Origin: Hyphomicrobiales bacterium
GTDB taxonomy: Bacteria > Pseudomonadota > Alphaproteobacteria > Rhizobiales > MH13
NCBI GenBank assembly: GCA_017642935.1
Contig: JAEPOK010000001.1
Span: 992,001 to 1,056,000 of the forward strand
Length of the DNA: 64,000 nt
Reading direction: 5' to 3'
Part shown: one piece after another, positions 1-8,767 of the stretch
Numbering within the stretch: position 1 is the first letter of the stretch
Layout of the letters: each line of letters starts with the position of its first letter
Notes under the pieces: model-generated
Seen by the model: only the letters and a program-made list of their open reading frames with translations
What the model was told of the DNA's origin: nothing
The model's database searches: none
Program-made: the position numbers and the translations under genes

Positions 1-198
1 CGTCAGCTTGCCATGGGCCTCGGCCATCATGGTGGCGCCGCCTTCCTGGCGAACAACGATGGTTTCTATCTTGGCGTCGTGAAGCGCATCGAGGGCGGCC
101 AGATAGCTCTCGCCGGGCACACAGAACACGCGTCTGACGCCTTGGGCCGCCAGCGCATCAATGAGAACAGTTCCGCCGTGGACTGGCGCCTCAGACAT
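1..198 (-). CDS. ThDP-dependent enzyme, N-terminal fragment (acetolactate synthase-like)
   Basis: Only the first 66 codons lie in the window; the gene runs off the left edge. The fragment has GGTVLIDALAAQGVRRVF, then VPGESYLAALDAL, then RQEGGATMMAEAHGKLT, the N-terminal pyrimidine-binding pattern of thiamine diphosphate enzymes of the acetolactate synthase/benzoylformate decarboxylase family; the Glu of RQEGGA fits the conserved activating glutamate. The ATG at 198 overlaps the upstream SDR stop by 8 nt (ATGTCTGA), so the two are probably translationally coupled and act in one pathway. A C-C lyase or decarboxylase acting late in sugar-acid breakdown is an inference; the substrate is unknown. 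Confidence 0.8.
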   Translation of the reverse strand, partial: MSEAPVHGGTVLIDALAAQGVRRVFCVPGESYLAALDALHDAKIETIVVRQEGGATMMAEAHGKLT

Positions 199-940
199 TG
201 CTCCAGCCGCCATCGATCACGTGGATCGTGCCAGTGGAATAGGCTGCTTCATCGGACGCAAGATAGACAGCCAGAGCGGCGATTTCTTCAGGTTTACCGA
301 TCCGGCCCATTGGCTGTCGACTGATGAACGCAGCTCTGGCCGCTTCATAGCCGCCCATGGTTTCACCGAGTTTTCTGATACGATCTTCCAGCGACGGGCT
401 TTCCACCGTGCCTGGGCAGATGGCGTGTGCACGAATGCCCTGACCGATGAAATCGGCGGCAATGGATTTCGTCATGCCGATGACGCCTGCCTTGGTCGCG
501 CCGTAGACAAACCGATTGGGCACCGCCATCACGGATGAAGCGGCAGACGACATGTTGATGATAGTGCCGCCTCCAGTACCGATCATGTCCGGCAGGAAGG
601 CTTTGGTGACGCGGAACATCGCTGTCATGTTGAGATCGAGCGAAAAGGCCCAGCTCTCCTCATCGCAATCGAGAATGCTTCCATGTGCGACGAAGCCTGC
701 GCAATTGAACAACACATCCAAGGCACCGACGGCTTTCTGGGCTTCTGCGATACTGACTGGGTCTCGAACGTCGAGCACACGGGTTTCGCATCCGCCCGCG
801 TCAAGGTCACCAAGGGCAGCTTCATTGATGTCGGTGGCAACAACGCGTGCGCCCTCTTCGGTCATCGCCAGCGCCGTTGCCTTGCCGATGCCTTGGCCGG
901 CGGCAGTGATAAGGCAAGTTTTGCCGTCCAAACGTCCCAT
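191..940 (-). CDS. SDR-family dehydrogenase, similar to 2-keto-3-deoxy-L-fuconate dehydrogenases
   Basis: A 249-residue classical short-chain dehydrogenase/reductase. The Rossmann motif is ITAAGQGIGKA (residues 11-21), the structural motif is FNCAGF (79-84), and the catalytic set is the Ser run near 131-136, Tyr146 and Lys150 (YGATK). The C-terminal half has CPGTVESPSLEDRI and a long loop before GRIGKPEEIA, which resembles 2-keto-3-deoxy-L-fuconate dehydrogenases rather than FabG. It would use NAD(P)+ on a keto-deoxy sugar acid in the cytoplasm. It lies between a ribokinase-like gene (9 nt upstream) and the ThDP enzyme (8-nt overlap). FabG-like substrates cannot be excluded. Confidence 0.85.
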   Translation of the reverse strand: MGRLDGKTCLITAAGQGIGKATALAMTEEGARVVATDINEAALGDLDAGGCETRVLDVRDPVSIAEAQKAVGALDVLFNCAGFVAHGSILDCDEESWAFSLDLNMTAMFRVTKAFLPDMIGTGGGTIINMSSAASSVMAVPNRFVYGATKAGVIGMTKSIAADFIGQGIRAHAICPGTVESPSLEDRIRKLGETMGGYEAARAAFISRQPMGRIGKPEEIAALAVYLASDEAAYSTGTIHVIDGGWSNV

Positions 941-949
941 TCAATTGTC

Positions 950-1882
950 CTATGCTGAGCTCAACAGTTCATCAATTTCGGCCCGCGTGGGCATGGAGGG
1001 CGCGGTGCCTGCGCGCGTCACCGAAAGGCTTGCGGTCGCACAACCAAAGCGTACTGCCTCGACCGGTTCGCCGCCTTCAGCAATGGCAACTGCAAAGCCT
1101 CCGTTGAAGGCATCCCCTGCCCCGGTTGTTTCTACGACTGGGCCGGCGTTGAAGGCTGGAACGTGTTCGCTGACGCTTCCGTCGTCATAGAGTGCGCCCT
1201 GTTCGCCGAGCGTGATGATGGCCGCGCCAGCACCCTGGTCGCGCAGAAGCTTGGCCGCCGCACGCGCATCATCGACGGACACCACAGGGCGACCAACCAA
1301 GGCCTCGGCTTCGGATTCATTGGGTGTCACGAAGTCGCAAAGCGCCAACATGCCGTCCGGCAAGGTATCAGCCGGTGCGGGATTGAGCACGGTGCGGGCG
1401 CCACCTTCTTTGGCGATTTGAAGCGCGCGGACCGCAGCCTCCATCGGCTGTTCCAATTGCGTCACAAAAACGCTCGCGGACCCTATGAGATCGCCCCGTG
1501 CATCGATGTCCGTCGGGCTTATCGTGCGGGCTACGCCCGGCGAAACGATGATGGCGTTGTTGCCGGTGCCGGATTCCACAAAGATGTAGGCAGCGCCGGT
1601 GTAGCTGTCGGCGTGCTGGCTGATGGCCGGTTTAACGCCAGCCTCCTGCCAGGTCGCAAGCGCCATATCGGCAAATGGATCCTCGCCAAGCTTGGTGATG
1701 AAGTGCGCCGACACGTCGCCGTCGCCCGCAGCCATTGCGGCGGCGACGGCCTGATTGGAGCCTTTTCCGCCAGGGCCAAGTGCAAAGCTCTCGCCCAGGA
1801 TCGTCTCACCCATTTTTGGCTGGCGCGGCGCGCGATAGGCAGTATCGGCAACGAACACACCGAGAATAACAACATCGGCCAT
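950..1882 (-). CDS. PfkB-family carbohydrate kinase (ribokinase-like)
   Basis: About 310 residues, normal for ribokinase. PfkB signature 1 is seen as GPGGKGSNQAVAAA near residue 38 and signature 2 as TTGAGDAFNGGF near residue 255, containing the catalytic Asp. It should phosphorylate a sugar with ATP in the cytoplasm. Two adjacent ATG codons occur at 1885 and 1882; an AGGAG lies 6 nt before the second, so I prefer 1882. It follows the FucU-like gene by a few bases, like the rbsD-rbsK pairing, with mutarotase then kinase. A second PfkB kinase lies at 13300-14214, so the two may act on different intermediates. Confidence 0.88.
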   Translation of the reverse strand: MADVVILGVFVADTAYRAPRQPKMGETILGESFALGPGGKGSNQAVAAAMAAGDGDVSAHFITKLGEDPFADMALATWQEAGVKPAISQHADSYTGAAYIFVESGTGNNAIIVSPGVARTISPTDIDARGDLIGSASVFVTQLEQPMEAAVRALQIAKEGGARTVLNPAPADTLPDGMLALCDFVTPNESEAEALVGRPVVSVDDARAAAKLLRDQGAGAAIITLGEQGALYDDGSVSEHVPAFNAGPVVETTGAGDAFNGGFAVAIAEGGEPVEAVRFGCATASLSVTRAGTAPSMPTRAEIDELLSSA

Positions 1883-1891
1883 CATGCGCTC

Positions 1892-2344
1892 CTAGGCTTC
1901 AGGTGGGATCACACCCTTGCGCAGCATAAAGCAGCCGTAGAACCGCCGCTCACCGGTTTGGATGACAGCGTAGGCCTCTTTGGCCATGTCATAAAAGGCG
2001 AAGCGCTCAATGCTCACCATCGGGCGGTGATTTCCTTCGGCCGCATCGATGGCAGCCTGAACCTCGTCTTGAACAGGTGGTATGGTGTCCGGTTCACCGA
2101 CGATTTCCATCCGGCCGGCAAAATCATCGACAAAGGTATCGAGCGGAAAAACGGAGAGCACCGCTTCAACCGCCTCGCCCGCCGTCACATTGCCGATACG
2201 TAGCAGGTCACCGACAACGGTTTGCCGGGCTATGGAGTCTGCGGGAAAGTTGGTGTCCGAGATGATCAGCGTGTCGCCATGGCCCATTGCAGCGAGCGTA
2301 TAGAGCACCTCGGCATTGAGGCGCGGATCGATTCCCTTGAGCAT
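1892..2344 (-). CDS. fucU: RbsD/FucU-family sugar mutarotase (FucU-like)
   Basis: A 150-residue RbsD/FucU protein: it opens MLKGIDPRLNAEVLYTLAAM, followed by GHGDTLIISDTNFP with the conserved His and Asp, and ends with the RRFYGCFMLRKG strand. The family interconverts alpha and beta anomers of L-fucose or D-ribose. The N-terminal LKGI.P pattern and the length fit FucU better than RbsD. In this operon it would supply the correct anomer of an imported sugar to a dehydrogenase or kinase. It sits between the SGNH esterase and the ribokinase gene. That the sugar is fucose-like is an inference from this gene plus the SDR and AKR genes. Confidence 0.85.
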   Translation of the reverse strand: MLKGIDPRLNAEVLYTLAAMGHGDTLIISDTNFPADSIARQTVVGDLLRIGNVTAGEAVEAVLSVFPLDTFVDDFAGRMEIVGEPDTIPPVQDEVQAAIDAAEGNHRPMVSIERFAFYDMAKEAYAVIQTGERRFYGCFMLRKGVIPPEA

Positions 2345-2362
2345 GGCGCTTCCTCCTTTTCG

Positions 2363-3006
2363 CTAGTGGCCCAGCTGGCGAATCTGGTCTGCCAGCGCAA
2401 GGCCCAAGGCTCTATGGCCTTCTTCATCCAAATGAATACCGTCAATCTGCGACATGGAACAGACGCTTCCGGCGTCCCAAACCGCCACGCCGGCGCGTTC
2501 GCCCATGGCAGCAAAGCTTTGTGCGAACTTTTGCGACTTCTCCACGCCGCCCTGAAAGAACTCCATCAGGACGCCTGAGTCGGTCAGCGGCGGTGGTGCG
2601 ACCACCAGCAAGTCAGGCGCCGTTTTGTTCGGACCACATCCGCTGGCACGCACAACTTGAACCAGTGTTTCAACACCAAGTGTGATCTCGGTGGGCGTTA
2701 CCTGAAAGCGCGATTTCAGATCATTGGTCCCGAGCATGATGACAATGAGATCGATCGGTCGGTGGCTTTCGAGCAGAGCAAGCAACGAGCGCTGGGCGTT
2801 CTTGTGCGCGCCTTCGAGGGGGTCGTCGTGCGCCGTTGTTCGTCCTGGATGCCCTTCGGCAAGCACGTGCCACCCCGGACCAAGCGCGCCAGCCATAATC
2901 GACGTCCAACGGCTTTCGAACGGGAACCGGCCCTTGTCGCCGAAGGACGCCATTGGCATCGTGCCGTGCGTGTTGCTGTCGCCGAAGCAGAGAACGGTCT
3001 TGGCCG

Positions 3007-3010
<4 letters not shown>
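2363..3010 (-). CDS. SGNH/GDSL-family hydrolase (arylesterase-like)
   Basis: 215 residues with the SGNH layout: block I CFGDSNTHG near residue 9 carrying the nucleophile Ser, block III IMLGTNDLKSRF with the Asn, and block V DGIHLDEEGH with the Asp-His pair. The order and spacing match the MsAcT/arylesterase subfamily. No signal peptide is seen, so it is cytoplasmic. It starts at GTG (3010), overlapping the upstream ATPase stop by 4 nt (GTGA), so it belongs to the operon. Inference: it removes an acyl group from an imported sugar or opens a sugar lactone formed by the AKR or SDR dehydrogenase. Confidence 0.85.
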
Positions 3011-4056
<1,046 letters not shown>

Positions 4057-4178
4057 GGTTCTGCGTACTCCCAGCCTTCGTCCCGCCCGCTTTGCGGCAA
4101 GCAAGACATGGTACGGTTGCCCCGTACGTCTTTTGGCAAGACCTAGCCGAAGCGCTGCGCTCTGTCCATTCTCAACAT

Positions 4179-4192
4179 GCTAACATGTTAGC
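4179..4192. promoter_or_regulatory. Operator 1 for the GntR/FCD regulator (predicted)
   Basis: GCTAACATGTTAGC is a perfect palindrome. The core CTAACATGTTAG recurs with one change at 12216-12227 and as a double overlapping copy at 15986-16004. Each copy lies in the divergent promoter of an operon of the same catabolic region, and the third overlaps the regulator gene start. A short dyad of this kind fits a GntR-family dimer. Binding by the 15191-15991 product is inferred. Confidence 0.7.
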
Positions 4193-4206
4193 GGCTTGAC
4201 TTGGGT

Positions 4207-4237
4207 CCTTAACGTTGAGACAGTCCTCAACGTAAGG
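4207..4237. repeat. Inverted repeat, possible second operator or leader hairpin
   Basis: CCTTAACGTTGAG (4207-4219) and CTCAACGTAAGG (4226-4237) are complementary except for one extra base, with a 6-nt spacer. It sits 15 bases downstream of operator 1 toward the binding protein gene. It has no T-run, so it is not a terminator. It could bind a second regulator or fold in the leader mRNA. Confidence 0.5.
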
Positions 4238-4393
4238 GCGCAGTCGGGTGTTTCGCCGGGCGTTTTTGCGCAAAGAAATTGGCGCAGTTTTCACGGTCTT
4301 CTTGGGCCGCATACCCGGCGCCAGATAAGCCCAAAAACGGGCATCCGGTTGGTTGGAGCGATACTGCCCGGCCACATGATGGGAGGAACCTCA

Positions 4394-6067
4394 ATGAAAG
4401 TGGATCTTTACAACTATGCCGTGAAAAGCGGTCTGACGCGGCGACGCTTCCTTCAGGGTTCCACCGCCTTGGCCGGGGCTGCTGCGTTCACTGGCGCAGG
4501 CGGCGTTTTGAAGCCAGCCAGGTCTTTTGCGCAGTCGGATGTTCGCGCCGAAATTTTGCGCATCCCAGGCGTCGGCATGGGCTCTCCCACGGATGCTGAT
4601 TGGCAGCGCGTTGGCGAGCTTTGCCTTGGGCCGACCCGCGAAGTCGTTGCCGAAGGCGAGTTCGAAGGCGTTGAGCTGACCTTTATGGGTCTCAACAACC
4701 AGAACCTCCACAACTTCTTGTTCCGTGGTTTCTTGCGCTCCTGGGAAGAGTACACAGGCGCGACAATCAATTGGATCGATCTTGCGCAAGCCGACTACAA
4801 CGCCCGCCTGCAGCAATCGATTGCCACCGGCACCGTTGATTTTGATATTATCGAGATGGGCGCCCCATTCGAAGGTGACACCGCCGGTCGCGGCCTTCTC
4901 AACGAGATGCCCGATTGGGTCGCAGAGCTCATCGATATGGATGACTATGTGGACTATCTCAAAGCGCCAGTCGGCACCTGGGATGGCAAGACCTACCGCG
5001 TCTCCATCGATGGCGACTGCCACACCTTCGCTTTCCGCACCGACTACTATGAGAGCGAGGAACTGGCGCAGGCTTGGGCCGACGCCGGCAATGACAGCGC
5101 GTGGGAACAGCCAACGACCTGGGAGATGGTCAACGCGCACTCCAAGTTCCTGGCCGGCAAAACTGATCCACTGACCGGCCTAGACGCCCACGGTTATCTC
5201 GACCCGCTGAAGGGTTGGGGCGGCTTCGGATTCTACTTCCTGGAAAACCGTGCCGCGCCGTACGTGAAGCATCCCGATGATCCGGCTTGGCTGTTCGATC
5301 CAGAAACCATGGCGCCACGCGTCAACAATCCTGGCTGGGTGCAGGCCATTCAGGATGTCATGGATCTTATCGCAACGCCGGGTGCCTATCCGGCTGATCA
5401 GATCAATGCCGATCCCGGCACGACGGCCTTCCAGCAGTTCCTGGCTGGAACCGGTGCGATGCTCAACTGGTGGGGCGATGTGGGCTCGAATGCACGCACA
5501 TCGGACTCGTCCGTCGTCGGTGATGTGGTCGGCTTCGACATCAACCCCGGGACCTCACGGGTCTACAACTCGGTGGCCGGCGCTTGGGAAGACACGCCGA
5601 ACGTCTCGCCGAACAACGCCTATATCGGCTGGGGCATTTATGTGACCAACCGCGTGGAAGGCGATGATCTGAAGCGCAAGGCTGCCTGGTCGGCGGCTGC
5701 GCATCTGGGTGGCAAGGATCTGTCGCTCTGGGCGTCGGCTTACCCATCGGGCTTCCAGCCTTACCGCAACTCACATTTCCAGTTCGATGAGTGGGAAGCG
5801 GCCGGGTATGACCGTCCATTTGTGGAGGACTATCTTGGTTCCAACCTTGATAGCTACAATCACCCGAATGCGGCCATTGAGCCCCGGATCCCGGGGATCT
5901 TCCAGTACTACTCGGTGGCCGAAGACGAGCTGGCAAAAGGCTTTGCTGGCGAGTACGGATCGGCTCAGGAAACGGCGGATGCCATCGCCGCGGCCTGGGA
6001 GCGGATCACCGATCAGATCGGGCGCGAAAGCCAAATCGCGCTCTACCGAGCCTCCCTCGGCCTTTAG
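4394..6067 (+). CDS. ABC transporter substrate-binding protein with Tat signal
   Basis: 557 residues from ATG 4394, which has GGGAGG 7 nt upstream. The N-terminus carries a twin-arginine signal (LTRRRFLQGSTALAGAAAF, about residues 14-32) and an Ala-rich segment ending in RSFAQ, so the protein is exported folded by Tat. The rest resembles large family 1 carbohydrate-binding proteins (GFLRSWEEYTGATINW, then a periplasmic two-lobe pattern ending in a helical C-terminus). It delivers the solute to the two permeases that follow in the same operon. At about 520 mature residues it is longer than typical MalE proteins (about 370-400), which suggests a subgroup with an insertion. Confidence 0.88.
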   Translation: MKVDLYNYAVKSGLTRRRFLQGSTALAGAAAFTGAGGVLKPARSFAQSDVRAEILRIPGVGMGSPTDADWQRVGELCLGPTREVVAEGEFEGVELTFMGLNNQNLHNFLFRGFLRSWEEYTGATINWIDLAQADYNARLQQSIATGTVDFDIIEMGAPFEGDTAGRGLLNEMPDWVAELIDMDDYVDYLKAPVGTWDGKTYRVSIDGDCHTFAFRTDYYESEELAQAWADAGNDSAWEQPTTWEMVNAHSKFLAGKTDPLTGLDAHGYLDPLKGWGGFGFYFLENRAAPYVKHPDDPAWLFDPETMAPRVNNPGWVQAIQDVMDLIATPGAYPADQINADPGTTAFQQFLAGTGAMLNWWGDVGSNARTSDSSVVGDVVGFDINPGTSRVYNSVAGAWEDTPNVSPNNAYIGWGIYVTNRVEGDDLKRKAAWSAAAHLGGKDLSLWASAYPSGFQPYRNSHFQFDEWEAAGYDRPFVEDYLGSNLDSYNHPNAAIEPRIPGIFQYYSVAEDELAKGFAGEYGSAQETADAIAAAWERITDQIGRESQIALYRASLGL

Positions 6068-6159
6068 CGGCCAACTTGCGGGCTTGGCGGGCACACGTGA
6101 TGACGAAACGTGTGCCCGTCGATCCGCCTCTTTTGCCCCTTCGGGCCTGCAAGGGATGA

Positions 6160-7272
6160 GTGCCGGTGGCCGCCCAAGGCGATCTTCTTCACGTTGTCAC
6201 CAATGATGATATATCGGCTCAACGCAGCGCGTTCGGCCGATTTATCATGTGGGGGTCCTTGGGGCTCCTGATTGCCGTTGCGGCCTTTCAGACTCTCGGT
6301 GCAACCGGTCAAATTGACCCAAGCTTTGAGAGCTGGCGGCCAACGCTCTATGCCTATGTTCTATGGGCAATTTGCCTGTGCGCCGGCCAGGTGCTCGTGC
6401 GCGGCGAACAAGGCAAACGCGTCTTGTTCGTGTTGCCGGCGACGCTTTTCGTCATCTCGATGGTGGTCTTTCCGCTGCTCTTCGGGCTGGTGATTGCGTT
6501 TTCGGACTGGAACCTCTCTTCGCCCGATGGCCGGCAGTTCAACGGTTGGGACAATGTCCGTCAGATGTGGAACGACCCGTTCTACTGGAACGCGCTCACC
6601 AACATGGTCTGGTATACGCTGGCCATTCTGGTCGAGTACGCCATCGCGTTCGGTCTTGCCCTGTTGCTCAACAGTCAGATTAAGGCGCGGAAATTTTTCC
6701 GCGTGGCGTTTCTGCTGCCGCTGATGCTGTCGCCGGTTGCGGTCAGCTGGATGATCGGCAAATCGATGCTGGAAGTTCGTTTTGGCCCAATCTCCAGATT
6801 CCTGCGCGAGATTGGCGTCGAAAATGTATCGTTCTTCGGCAACCCGGAGCTTGCCCGCCTCACCATCATGATCATGGATGCGTGGACGTTCATTCCGTTC
6901 ATGATGATCATGATTTTGGCCGGTCTTCAGGCGATCCCCAAGGAAGTGCAAGAGGCCGCCAAGGTGGACGGCGCCTCAGGTTGGCGCGGTTTTTGGGAGG
7001 TCACATTCCCGTTGATGCTGCCGGTTTCGATCACGGCCATTCTCATCCGCATCATTTTCAAGCTGAAGCTTGCCGATATCATCATCAATGTCACGGCAGG
7101 CGGCCCCGGCGGGGCGACGGACTCGGTCACCAGCTTCATCTTCCGTGAGTATCGCGACCGCTCCAATGTCGGCTACGGAACCATGCTGGCGATGGTCTAT
7201 CTGGTGCTTATTGTGATTGTGATGACGATCCTGATGAAGCTTGCCGACCGCTGGATGCGGCCGCGTTATTAG
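6160..7272 (+). CDS. Sugar ABC transporter permease (MalF-type)
   Basis: 370 residues, GTG start at 6160 with AAGGGA 3-8 bases upstream. It is hydrophobic, with an N-terminal pair of membrane segments (FIMWGSLGLLIAVAAF and LYAYVLWAICLCAGQVLV) before the usual MalF core (RVLFVLPATLFVISMVVFPLLF). The EAA loop for contact with the ATPase is EVQEAAKVDGASGWRGFWEVTFPLM, about residues 264-288. The extra N-terminal pair is longer than in minimal MalF-type permeases. It follows the binding protein by 92 nt and precedes the second permease by 9 nt. It forms a heterodimeric channel with that second permease. Confidence 0.9.
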   Translation: MPVAAQGDLLHVVTNDDISAQRSAFGRFIMWGSLGLLIAVAAFQTLGATGQIDPSFESWRPTLYAYVLWAICLCAGQVLVRGEQGKRVLFVLPATLFVISMVVFPLLFGLVIAFSDWNLSSPDGRQFNGWDNVRQMWNDPFYWNALTNMVWYTLAILVEYAIAFGLALLLNSQIKARKFFRVAFLLPLMLSPVAVSWMIGKSMLEVRFGPISRFLREIGVENVSFFGNPELARLTIMIMDAWTFIPFMMIMILAGLQAIPKEVQEAAKVDGASGWRGFWEVTFPLMLPVSITAILIRIIFKLKLADIIINVTAGGPGGATDSVTSFIFREYRDRSNVGYGTMLAMVYLVLIVIVMTILMKLADRWMRPRY

Positions 7273-7281
7273 GGATCAGAG

Positions 7282-8202
7282 ATGGCGGAGCAGCAGATCT
7301 TTCATGACAGCGATACCGACCTTGCCCACCGGGCACGGTGGTTCACTTCGAAACTCGTCATCTACGGAATTTTGATCGTCTGGACGATCGTCTGCCTTTT
7401 CCCGATTTACTGGACGATCACGACAAGCTTCAAAATGGCTCCAGACGTGATGCGCGGGAACATGATCCCCTGGGTCGATTATCGCCCGGCCTGGCTCGGT
7501 TGGCGCTCGCTCGGCCTGTCGCCTGAAACGATTGGCGCGGAGTCCACCGTGCGCGAACAGTTCATGCAGCGCTTTTTCAACTCGATGATCACATCGCTGT
7601 CGGCCTCGACGCTCGCGGTGGTGCTTGGCAGTCTGGCCGCGTACGGCCTGTCGCGGTTCTCGTTCAAATTCGGGTTCATGCGCAATCAGGACATCTCGTT
7701 CTTCTTCCTGTCGCAGCTCATCCTACCGCCGGTTGTCCTAGCCCTGCCCTTTCTCGTGCTTTATCGCGAGCTCGATCTGCTCGACACCCGCATCGGGCTC
7801 ATCCTGCTTTACACGCTGACCGTTCTGCCGATCGTCATTTGGATCATGCGCGATCAGTTCGCCGGCATTCCAACAGAACTGGAAGAGGCGGCGCTGGTCG
7901 ATGGTCTGTCGATATGGCGCGCCTTTGGCACCATCATCCTGCCGATAGCCCTGCCCGGCATGGTCGCGGCTTTCATTCTGTCGTTGGTGCTCACCTGGAA
8001 CGAGTATTTCTTCGCCGCTTTGCTAACCTCAACGCATGCCAACACACTGCCCGTTATGGTGGCGAGCCAGACCGGCTCTCAGGGGATCAGTTGGTGGTCG
8101 ATGGCGGCGCTCTCGTTTGCAGCGATCCTGCCGCTGATCGTGATCGGCGTTGCCTTGGAGCGCTTCATCATAAAAGGCATGGCCGCTGGGGCAGTGAAGT
8201 AA
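7282..8202 (+). CDS. Sugar ABC transporter permease (MalG-type)
   Basis: 306 residues with six predicted membrane helices; the first is KLVIYGILIVWTIVCLFPIYW. The cytoplasmic EAA loop ELEEAALVDGLSIWRAF (about residues 200-216) marks the BPD_transp_1 domain. The start has a weak GA-rich ribosome site (GGGATCAGAG) before ATG. It is the last gene of the three-gene importer operon and stops 13 bases before the convergent SIS-protein gene. No clear terminator lies in between. Confidence 0.9.
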   Translation: MAEQQIFHDSDTDLAHRARWFTSKLVIYGILIVWTIVCLFPIYWTITTSFKMAPDVMRGNMIPWVDYRPAWLGWRSLGLSPETIGAESTVREQFMQRFFNSMITSLSASTLAVVLGSLAAYGLSRFSFKFGFMRNQDISFFFLSQLILPPVVLALPFLVLYRELDLLDTRIGLILLYTLTVLPIVIWIMRDQFAGIPTELEEAALVDGLSIWRAFGTIILPIALPGMVAAFILSLVLTWNEYFFAALLTSTHANTLPVMVASQTGSQGISWWSMAALSFAAILPLIVIGVALERFIIKGMAAGAVK

Positions 8203-8215
8203 GGGAGGTAACGCC

Positions 8216-8767
8216 CTACTCCATGTTGGTGTGGCGTGCGCGCATGGTCTCGGCCGTTTCGCCGAGGCACTCCCGCAATTCGAGGACCATCAACTCGAAA
8301 AGCAGAAACAATGCGCCTTCAAACAGCGACCCCATTGGTAGCACTGGCTGTAAGGTTTGGTCATTGGCCATAGTCGTTGTTGGAAGGACAAGCGTCTGCG
8401 TTGCATGATCAGCAAGCGGCGCGTCGCCGACGGCTGTAATGAGCAAACGATCAGCACCCGCGTTGCGCGCTTGCTCCATCAAGGCGCGAACCGTTGAGAG
8501 ATCGCCAGGACCCGCCGTCACCAACAGCAAATCTTCGGGTCCAAGCGGCAGTGCGGTCATGTCGCCCTGCATCGAGACATTGAGCCCAAGATGGTGGAGA
8601 CGCATGATAAAGCCGCGCAGTTGGATCGCTTCGCGTCCGCAACCATAGCCCATCAGATGATGGCCCCTGGCGGCAACTATGCGGTCAATGAATGCGCTTT
8701 TTGCCGCCGGATCGACGGACTCGATTGCGCGCCGCAATTCGTCGAGCGCGGGTGCAATATCCGTCAC
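8216..8767 (-). CDS. SIS-domain sugar isomerase, 6-phospho-3-hexuloisomerase-like
   Basis: 183 residues, the length of 6-phospho-3-hexuloisomerases (HxlB/PHI). GYGCGREAIQLRGFIMRLHH aligns with the PHI pattern GxGRSxxxxxxFAMRLxH, followed by VSMQGDMTALPLGPEDLLLV and the TAGPGD phosphate loop. A SIS domain binds a phosphosugar; the likely reaction is keto-aldose isomerisation. Its start overlaps the stop of the upstream FGGY kinase by 4 nt (ATGA), so kinase then isomerase is the likely order. The active-site Ser of GxGRS is Glu here (GCGRE), so the substrate may differ from hexulose 6-phosphate. Confidence 0.8.
   Translation of the reverse strand: MTDIAPALDELRRAIESVDPAAKSAFIDRIVAARGHHLMGYGCGREAIQLRGFIMRLHHLGLNVSMQGDMTALPLGPEDLLLVTAGPGDLSTVRALMEQARNAGADRLLITAVGDAPLADHATQTLVLPTTTMANDQTLQPVLPMGSLFEGALFLLFELMVLELRECLGETAETMRARHTNME

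Larger units (their letters stand above)
4057..4393. promoter_or_regulatory. Divergent promoter region between importer ATPase and binding protein
   Basis: This 337-base gap separates two divergent operons. It holds a perfect 14-bp palindrome (4179-4192), an adjoining half-repeat AACATGCTAAC (4174-4184), and an imperfect inverted repeat with 12-13 bp arms at 4207-4237. The Shine-Dalgarno sequence of the plus-strand gene, GGGAGG (4381-4386), lies 7 nt before its ATG. An open frame across 4196-4393 is fused to the binding protein but has no family similarity and covers the operator, so I treat it as non-coding. Confidence 0.7.

Noticed and set aside
4196-4393. N-terminal extension of the Tat binding protein
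   Set aside because: The extension covers the inverted repeat and promoter, and the Tat signal and ribosome site fit the ATG at 4394.
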